From Filosporella fistucella (lineage: Eukaryota; Ascomycota; Leotiomycetes; Helotiales), in NCBI GenBank assembly GCA_030077755.1, contig JAQJZZ010000013.1, positions 1,612,001 through 1,676,000 of the forward strand: DNA of 64,000 nt, read 5' to 3'. This document shows positions 56,302-64,000 of the stretch, piece by piece. Every line of letters begins with the position of its first letter. Positions within the stretch are counted from its first letter, which is position 1. The notes under the pieces were generated by a model that was not told where the DNA came from, searched no databases, and worked only from the letters and a program-made list of their open reading frames with translations. Both the position numbers and the translations under genes were made by a program.

Positions 56302-57724
56302 ACGGAAAAACATGGATTGGATTTGAGATGGGAACGGGATCGGTGCGTTAGATGTTAGATGCGTGTACCATATGCGATTGTTAGCATCTCTATGTTGACG
56401 GCCATGAAAAGATCGTTTTCTACAGCTTCCAAAGTCCTTTGGATACTCTGATGCCTCCTCCCCTTTCTTATTCCCTCGATTTATCGTAAGCCCTATACTA
56501 GCCTCGGTAATGTTTGGGGAAATTCTTCGAATTCTTGCTTCACTTAGATTTCATTGATGATCACGTGGCACCCACTCAACAGCTATTTGAACCTTGAGAA
56601 CTTGTCTGCTGTACGATGTACGGACTGTAATCAAACGAGGCAACCATTTTCATTCTTTTCACCTTTGTCCTTGGAGCTCGTCATCCGTGAGATGCAAGAT
56701 TCGAAACTGATAACATCCCAAATTTCTTATGCTCCATTTTGTGCTTGGCCATATAAATGTCTTTACCTCGGTGTATGCAAAGTGTACTAAATGGCGATTA
56801 AGTCATCAGCACTTCATGCTCCCTCTGCTTCCTTAACAAGTCAATATACATCACTCTATCCCACATTTGAAGAACACCCTCAAAGACATGTATATATTCT
56901 TGTGCGTGATATAACTGATATATCTGATAATTATTCCTCCCCACCTTACATAAGCCATCGATCGCTGCCCAGCCCCTCATTTTCAACTATGGTTTCGCAA
57001 CGACCTCCGGCAAACCCAAGTCCAGGAACACCCGCTGTCAAGGAAGGGAATCAAAAAAAAACCATCCCATCCCATCGAGCCATCCCAACCTTCCCACTTC
57101 AGGATCTTCAACCTTCTTGTCTCCCCATTATAGCCGCATCTCCTATATCTGCCGTCCCAGATTTCCCACTTCCGGCTTCATTTTTCTTCTCCCTCCATCC
57201 TCATCCTGCGGCCTGACATCAGACGCCCACAATTGACCGAGTAGTGGTACCCTGGAGTTGGCCATGCCTGCAGTAAAGACTCGTTAGCGGACCACTGGCA
57301 ACGAAGACTGAGCAACTGGGTTTCACTTTGGACATCCATGACTTGAACACTTCGGCCTGTGACAGCGCACCATTGCAATTGAATCACAATCACATTCTGC
57401 TCTGCGCTTTGCTGCACCTTACCGCGACCACTCCGCTACCTTACCTTACGAGGTTACCATCCCCATCCAGCTACGAGCGAGTCTGCAAGCCAGCCCAACG
57501 CCAGCCCCTCCAAAGCTGAGAGTCGTCATCCCACCAGGACGAGACAAAGTGAAGTCAGGACCGCAAAGACAAGAATTTGTTCGCAGCCTCATCTACAAAA
57601 CCCCTCCCTCTCTGGTGGCACTACCGTCAAACTCAAGACTACACATTTGATCAATCAAGCAGTCGATTACGATCGCGGATAGCCAATATTTGCACACCAG
57701 AGCACCAAAAGCACCAGCGGAAGT
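56302..57724. other. intergenic and leader of DUF8035-like gene
   Basis: 1.4 kb. A 141-codon frame with an ATG at 56791 is Pro/Ser-rich and ends in a pyrimidine-rich stretch; I treat it as part of a long leader rather than a gene. The bases before 57725 are typical of a 5' UTR. Confidence 0.4.
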
Positions 57725-59545
57725 ATGTCCCGTCGTGGTGATGCCGTTTATGAGGAGCGTGACTATTATTCCCGCGAAGGACCACCTCCAGTTCGTGTGC
57801 GCGAAAGAGATTTCGAGGAGACAGATATTTACAGTCGACGTGGACCAGACCGTGGATCTCGACCAGATTTTCTCCGAGATGATTATGGTAGACCTGGAGA
57901 TGCCGGACCTTTGGTGCTGAGAGAGCGAGAAGTCGAAACCTACACCAGACCACTGGAACGAAGACCACGATCTCCTTCTCCAGTGAGAATCAGAGAGAGA
58001 ATCATTGAACGCTCGCCAACACCTCCACCAGTTGAACGGGTCCGGACGAGAGTGGTGGAGCGTGAGAGACAACGCTCGCCTTCTCCAGAAAGACTTCGTG
58101 CACGAGTGATAGAGACTCGTGAGAGAGTACGGGAAAGATCTCCATCTCCTGTTCGGATTACCCGCGAGAGGATCGTTGAGCGAGAAAGAGAACGCACACC
58201 ATCACCACATGTCGACAGAGTTCGCATCCGCAATTTTGAGCGGGAATCTGTCAGACAGCCGTCACCTTCACCAACACCATCACCATCCCCTCCACCACCA
58301 ATTCGTGCACCTCCGATCCACCAGGAAATTATCACTCATCACCGACATATTGAACATGGTAATTATCCCTCAATTTTTCTCTGTGGGATTACTTTTACTA
58401 ATATCGCTAGGTTTCGAGCGTGCTCGTGTACCAACCCCGCCCCCACCACCACGTCGTACAGAAGCCCGGACAAAAGAGACCGATATCGATATCTATACAT
58501 CCCGCAACAACACAGAGGTCGATATTACAAAGACAACATCACGATCTCGTACACCTGCTCCCGAACGCACATCGTTGGCTCGCCGTGATAATTTCTACGA
58601 TGACTCCTACCTTTATGAGCAGGAACGTGATAAGTTGCGGGTTCGAGATACTAGAATTGAGAGGAGACGTAGTATGAGTGCCAGACCTGAGAGGCGAGAG
58701 AGGAGCAAGAGCAGAGTCCGAATTGATATTAGAGGTGATGAGGATGAAGCTGAATACTACTCTCGAAAGGCTAGCGAGCGTGCATTCATCGGAGAGGCAT
58801 ACAATGGTGCCACCAAGGATTGGGCAATTGTTGATGTGCCGCCCGGAACTGAGCGTGTGAAGATGGATGGCGTTGGAGGCGGAAGCCAGGAAATCACATG
58901 GCAGAAGTACAATGGTGTTCGTCGAAGCAAATTCATCCCGGAGCGAGAACGAGATCGTGTCCAGATTCGAGAAGAGATCCGAGAGCCAGAACCAAGACGT
59001 GAGACTACTGGATTGGAGATTGAGATCTCACATCGCAGCAGAGGGAGTAACGATCGCACGTATGAGCGAGAGTACGAGAGGATCGAAGAGACTAGCGGTC
59101 GGCAAGTTGGGTTCCCTCGTGCACCACCAAAACAGAGAATGGGTGATCTGTGGACGGAGATTACCAAGGATCTTGTTGTAAGGGAGGCTATTGAGGAACT
59201 TGGGTATGATTTCGAAGAGACGGAGTTCTTTTACTACATCATTCAGTATCTGCGATATGTAAGTCATTCCCAGCCAGTTCAAGTCATGGTACAAACTAAC
59301 GCCCCTTTCAGGAAGATGTCCTTGAACTAGTCCAACTCTCCGAAACAATTCGTCGCGAGCGTCAACATCGTATCCGAGAAATCGAGCGCGAGCGAGAACG
59401 TCTAGAGCAAAGAGAACGCGAGAGACACGAATGGGAACGTAGAGAGCGACGCCGAGAACGAGACTCAGGCTTCTCGGACGAGCGAATCATCGAGCGTGAG
59501 ATCATCTATGATGGTGGTAGACCACCCAGAAGAGGTGGATGGTAG
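57725..59545 (+). CDS. DUF8035-like Arg/Glu-rich protein
   Basis: Exons 57725..58358, 58411..59258 and 59312..59545 (introns of 52 and 53 nt) encode 571 aa. The N-terminal half is built of RE/RS/SPSP repeats (RSPSPVRIRERI, then ERSPTPPPVERVR), similar to SR/RE proteins. The middle holds GATKDWAIVDVPPGTERVKMDG and SQEITWQKYNGVRRSKF. The conserved C-terminal core MGDLWTEITKDLVVREAIEELGYDFEETEFFYYIIQYLRY is followed, across an intron, by EDVLELVQLSETIRRER. The end is a basic helix and RGGW. This order fits a fungal family of unknown function (DUF8035, my recall). Likely nuclear or cytoplasmic and highly phosphorylated. Confidence 0.85.
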
Positions 59546-62528
59546 AGGAAATGAGCATTTAAGCGAGAGATACCATGGTTACGAGATTATGAGACACGGC
59601 TGCATGGCATAGCGATGCGAGAGCGATGATATGACGCTTTCTTTACTCTTTATATCGTTTTCATTTTTCGGTTGGATGGATGGATATGGGAGAATGAAGA
59701 CTTTTTGATGGATCTGGACACACCTTTTTTCTTTGCCTGATACCTCTCAGCTGCATTGGTTTTTTCATGCGGCTAGCCGGCTATAGTTATATATGCTTTA
59801 TATGGGTACCAGGCCCCAGATTACTCTTGGATCGGAAACTTTTTCTTATAAGCTTTCGGCGTTTGGTGGGCTGGAATGGGCGGTGGATTTGAGGGTGGGT
59901 GTGTTGTGGCTTTAAAGGGGGTTGGGAGGGATAAGAGGCGGGAAGATGTAATGACTAGATTTTTTTGTGATGAATGTTATGATGATAAAAGTTGTTGGAT
60001 GGCCTTCTTGATTTTTGCTATTTGTCACTTGAGATCATCAAGCTAGTTGGCTTTCCCTTTTTCCTACTGGTGTCGGAGTTTGAATGTTGGGTTTGCTCTC
60101 GTCCAACGCTGCCTAAACTGGACTTTCCATCCCATATTTCCTTCCTACCCTCTTTCATTTGGAGTTACTGTATCACTTTCTCGATCTCAAAGTCGAAATA
60201 CCTCCATTCAAACTTTTCTTCCAAACGCCACATCCTCACATCCATCCACCCATCTACCGAAGTGAATCGCGCCTTTTCTCCTCCCCTGCTCTCTTTACCT
60301 TCACTCCTTCCACAGCTCCACCCTCGTGAGCAAAGATATAAATATACTCTCCCCCCGTCAAACGTGTGATTTTGCCCAACGAACGAGGAAACCACACGGA
60401 TTCAGAGGTGAGCGGGAATGTGGCAAGACACATCGAAAAAGCCCAAGTATGATGGGAGGTTATTGTGGGATTCGTAGTTTGTTGGAGGAAAAAATTCGGT
60501 TGGTATATATAGGAAATTTGGGGTGGAGGGAAGAAGGGAAAGTATTGAGGACTCAGGACAGGAGATATCGAGTGATGGAGGGTGGGTCTGATAGAGTGAG
60601 GTGTTGATAGAGGAGAATATTGACGGTTGGAGTTATTGACGACGACATGAGTAGGATGTTATCATCCCATCACTTCTCTACCAACCGCCTAAACTAAGGT
60701 ATCCATCAAGCCCCCCCTCGCTGAGTCTCAAAACTTGAAGATGGTACTTCTCCTTGCACTCCGACTATGAACTTACTATTCCCTTCACCTCATGTACTTG
60801 TACGTTTAGTCCTAGCCGCAACCTGGGATATGATCGTCACTTGGGTATTCTTTTTTGTTTGTGATTATGTTAGTGATGTGTAGGGTACTGTTTATACACC
60901 CTTTTTCATAGCCCTTAGGACCCTAAGAGCGGATCTGGAAAGTGGTATAGAATTAGGAATGAGGAGGATGGGGTGAGAAGTGAATTTTATAAGTTGTGAC
61001 TAGGAAAAGTGAGACAGCTGTAAGATTTATTTTTGTTACAGATATTCAATTCAAAAGTAAATTAAGATAGGAGAGAGTAGTGAGTTCCGTTCTAAGAAGT
61101 GACTTTTGTAGGAAAGAGAAGTGAATATCCCTCAAAGACAAAGTTCTTGACATCATCCTCGAGAAATGGAATCTCATTCAGAGTATAAGTACACAGACTC
61201 CAAATCATGAGAATCGATAGACAAGATACAAGGTAGACAGAGAGACTGCTAGAATCCAAGCTTCACTGGCTCGTTCAGTACGCATCTTGTGGGATCCTGT
61301 GATCCTGTGCTCGAACTTGGAAGAAATTATACAGAGAAAGTGGCGTTTCATCCCTAGCATTCCCAAGAAAGTTGTCGTGCTCAATCGAATTTACCATATC
61401 TTTCAGATGAAAGCTGCCCTTCATTACTTCGCGACGATGGTTATTCGATGTTGAGAGTACAGTTAACTTGCTAAACTCTCGTAGTTCGATAACTTGAAAT
61501 TTGCCTGGTATAGCTAATACCATTCCTAGGCAGTTCACAAAAGGACAGTTGATGCATGCCCCCGCTTTAACGTGATACCTGAGTAGCTTGGTTCTCCTTA
61601 GAAATGATATTTACGGATATGTATAGAGATCTTCGAAGGGTGCTTGCTGCAAGGTGATCATCCAGAAATTCGACTTTATTCGTGCCCGAATCAATAGCTT
61701 CTATACCACCAATCGACCTGTTTATTGATTATTATGGATTCACCTGCCTCTTGAAATTCCGAATTATACGCAAGCTATTTTCCAGACACAAACACATCCT
61801 CTTGCCAGGAGAAAAGATGGAGGTATAAATACAAACCTTTACCATACCACAGCTTTAAGCAGATTCCTGGCGCTGCGCACCATACTATGGAGAGATAGCT
61901 GGAGTCGTGGCTTATGGTGGAGAAATCTGTGGTGAGTGTAGGTCGGAGGATTTGAGTACTTGGAGGTGGGTTGGTGGGGGTTATACTGTCGATTATCGGC
62001 GGGAAAGAAAGTTGACGGATGTGAAAGTTGACGACGACAGTTGATTAATTGCCGTCACTTGAAATCGGCTATGGACACTAACATATAGATAGAGCTCTTA
62101 CATTCAGGATTCCGGTTTCAAGGTACAATTTAGTCCAGATCATCAGCCTATTACCATGTCATCACCGATGTTTCTCTTTCCTGCTGGAAATCAATTCGGG
62201 GCAACCTAAGGAGTATTTATATTGAGTTGATGATGCATCGAACTCGGTTCTTTCCTCATTTGGAAGGATCATTTCGAACTTTGTGTTTCTTGCGCTTCTA
62301 TACCTCACTTTCAGAGAGGATCGTACTTTGGGATCAGAAGTTGAATTGGGGTGATTAGAGTAGAAAATGAATTCAGGATATGGTGGGGGGAAAAGAAACA
62401 TGGTTGGCGAACGCCAAGAAGAAACACAGATTGACAAAAAAGGGGCTGAAGAAAAATCACAATTTCGCCCTCAAGGGATATTTGAAACACCGCAGTACCC
62501 AAAACACACCTCAAAACCACTTCCCCAA
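59546..62528. other. 3-kb intergenic, no gene seen
   Basis: Between the DUF8035-like gene and the end of the reverse transcriptase gene. Frames at 59992-60369, 60326-60607 (plus), 61538-61275 and 62547-62162 (minus) are short and featureless. There is no obvious repeat. Confidence 0.45.
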
Positions 62529-64000
62529 TCACAAAACCATCTGCCAAGTAACCTTCTTCTGCCTCATCATAGTCAAAACCCCCAACGGCAAAAATCCCTT
62601 CTCAACCATACTCATGCCCCCAAACTTCTCCAATACCTCCTCAGCATGCAACTCCACAATCCACTTAACCTCCTCAGTCATCCTCCTCAATTGCGGTAAC
62701 TCATTTGCTAGATCCTCTAACCCCCATGTCACTAAAGGTGGACTGTACAAACTCTGTGCTTCAGGCGTACAAAGCAAACTCTCATACGTAACGAGAAGTT
62801 TCGAGCTCGTGAACTCCCGCCATTGAATGTATTCCTGATAAGACATGAAAGTATCTAATTCATGCTGTTGTGGTGTTTTGGAAGAAACACCGTGTGGATA
62901 TATATTTCTGAATCTCTTTCTACGGCCATCTTGACCCAGCTCATCGAAAGCTTTTTTGAGTGTTTCATATTCTTTCCTTTCTTCGCCAAGGAACTTCGCC
63001 ATCTTATCCTTAGGATCTTCTGTTAATTGTTCCCGGACTAGGAAGAAGGGAATGAATGGGTTGCGGAGACCGAGACCACCAAGCTGTTCTGGGAGATAGA
63101 GGAAGGCGTCTGGGATGTCGGTGACGCCGAAGCGGGATTTTATCATATTTTTGAGGTGATTGGTTACATTGGTTCCGTTTCCATTTTTGCCGTCGAAGAG
63201 AATGTTTTGCATTCGCTCGTGGGTCTCGATGATGCTGTCTACGTGTTGACGGCCGAAGCAGTAGGCGGGTTCCCCGAAAGTATGGCTGAAGAAACGTCCG
63301 ATACAGCTGTTCCAGGTTTGGATCCAGGATAGGACACTATCGCAGGCTGCTAATTGTTTCTGAAGTTGCTTGATATGCGCATCCACTTGAGTCTGGTCAA
63401 TGGTCCAGGTGCTGGTAATAGGATCAAGTGCTAAGAAGCCTACTGTAACTGGACCGGGTGGAAGAGTGGCGATAATACTTGCGTCCTTTTTCTTATCATT
63501 CTCCGTAATGTAGACCGAGCCTGTTTTGTTGTAGTTGAATTCAAGTCCGCAAATACTAGTAAACTCCTCCATTGTCTTCCAAGCCTGTGCGCACTGTGCT
63601 GGTTCGCCCACCAGCCAGAGATCATCGTGTAGACGGTAGAGGAGCATTCCAGACTTCTGATTGACAGCAAGGTCCATGATGAAAAGTACGAGTTCACCCA
63701 GCAGCTTCTCAGGAGCATGTGCCATCGGAACACCCCTCTTTCGAATTCGTGCTCCACCAGAATCTCCCGAGGCAGGAGCCATATTCAACGGTGCCTCCAG
63801 GAACTTTTTGAAGAAGCTGGTCCACTCCTCCGAGAAACCAACAAATTTCATGATAGCAAATATGGTGCTATGAGAGAGTCCAGTGGCATACCATTGTAGA
63901 TCTGATTGAATGATTGCGACTTCCCCATTAAGTGATTGGTGCAGCGAAACTTCTGTTGCAAGCTTCCGAAGAAGTTTCTGCTTCGTGCTAGAGTTCTTGA
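62529..64000 (-). CDS. rvt-type cellular reverse transcriptase-like protein, partial
   Basis: The minus-strand frame is open from the right edge (its 5' part is outside) to the stop at 62529, about 490 codons. The reverse transcriptase palm is visible: QSDLQWYATGLSHSTIFAI, RGVPMAHAPEKLLGELVLFIMD, then the catalytic YRLHDDLWL, with the paired Asp codons at 63626-63621. A thumb-like and long C-terminal region follow (SVLSWIQTWNSCIGRFF, EPAYCFGRQHVDSIIETHERMQ, PEQLGGLGLRNPF). This is the layout of rvt, a single-copy RT-like gene family described in fungi and a few other eukaryotes that is not part of a retroelement. No integrase, RNase H or terminal repeats are seen. Function and template in the cell are unknown. 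The frame has no stop or intron across the part seen. Confidence 0.85.
   Translation of the reverse strand, partial: KNSSTKQKLLRKLATEVSLHQSLNGEVAIIQSDLQWYATGLSHSTIFAIMKFVGFSEEWTSFFKKFLEAPLNMAPASGDSGGARIRKRGVPMAHAPEKLLGELVLFIMDLAVNQKSGMLLYRLHDDLWLVGEPAQCAQAWKTMEEFTSICGLEFNYNKTGSVYITENDKKKDASIIATLPPGPVTVGFLALDPITSTWTIDQTQVDAHIKQLQKQLAACDSVLSWIQTWNSCIGRFFSHTFGEPAYCFGRQHVDSIIETHERMQNILFDGKNGNGTNVTNHLKNMIKSRFGVTDIPDAFLYLPEQLGGLGLRNPFIPFFLVREQLTEDPKDKMAKFLGEERKEYETLKKAFDELGQDGRRKRFRNIYPHGVSSKTPQQHELDTFMSYQEYIQWREFTSSKLLVTYESLLCTPEAQSLYSPPLVTWGLEDLANELPQLRRMTEEVKWIVELHAEEVLEKFGGMSMVEKGFLPLGVLTMMRQKKVTWQMVL

Noticed and set aside
56791..57216. 141-codon Pro/Ser-rich frame
   Set aside because: It sits in a likely long leader and its content matches pyrimidine-rich UTR rather than a protein.

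Overview
The window looks like nuclear DNA of a filamentous ascomycete, probably a Leotiomycete. Genes are split by short introns (46-117 nt, one of about 314 nt) with GTRNGT-like donors and CTRAY-like branch points. The content is typical of that group: HET-domain genes, Zn2Cys6 and Clr5 regulators, an rvt-type cellular reverse transcriptase, a NuA4 EAF7 subunit and a DUF8035-like protein. The exact taxon is inference. Exon models below were built by hand from splice signals, and each sums to an intact reading frame. No RNA genes, CRISPR arrays or intact transposons were seen.

Region 1 (1-12.3 kb) is accessory in character. It holds a decayed HET gene, a C2H2 regulator with an in-frame TGA, an OTT_1508-like deaminase, a Mx/dynamin-like GTPase using a GC-AG intron, a broken coiled-coil gene, several local tandem repeats, and copies of two dispersed repeat families whose sister copies lie near 17.9 and 23 kb.

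Region 2 (12.3-25.7 kb) holds a compact metabolic group: a crotonase and an acyl-CoA ligase sharing a 363-bp promoter region, a five-exon C2H2 regulator convergent to the ligase, and a methyltransferase. It is followed by a Clr5 / fungal-TF fusion regulator with a second GC-AG intron, and then about 3.6 kb of repeat-rich DNA with a degenerate ~120-bp tandem array.

Region 3 (25.7-39.5 kb) holds a SANT-like protein, a seven-exon Zn2Cys6 regulator divergent from a Dal5-like transporter, a mitochondrial-looking protein, a four-helix MARVEL-like membrane protein, a ~84-bp tandem repeat and a Ser/Pro-rich protein.

Region 4 (39.5-64 kb) mixes conserved housekeeping genes (SMI1/KNR4-like, aldehyde dehydrogenase, EAF7, carnitine acetyltransferase, DUF8035-like, rvt reverse transcriptase) with a two-module six-cysteine GPI protein and more degraded incompatibility-type genes (a truncated DUF7580 gene, a HET pseudogene and a HET tail remnant).
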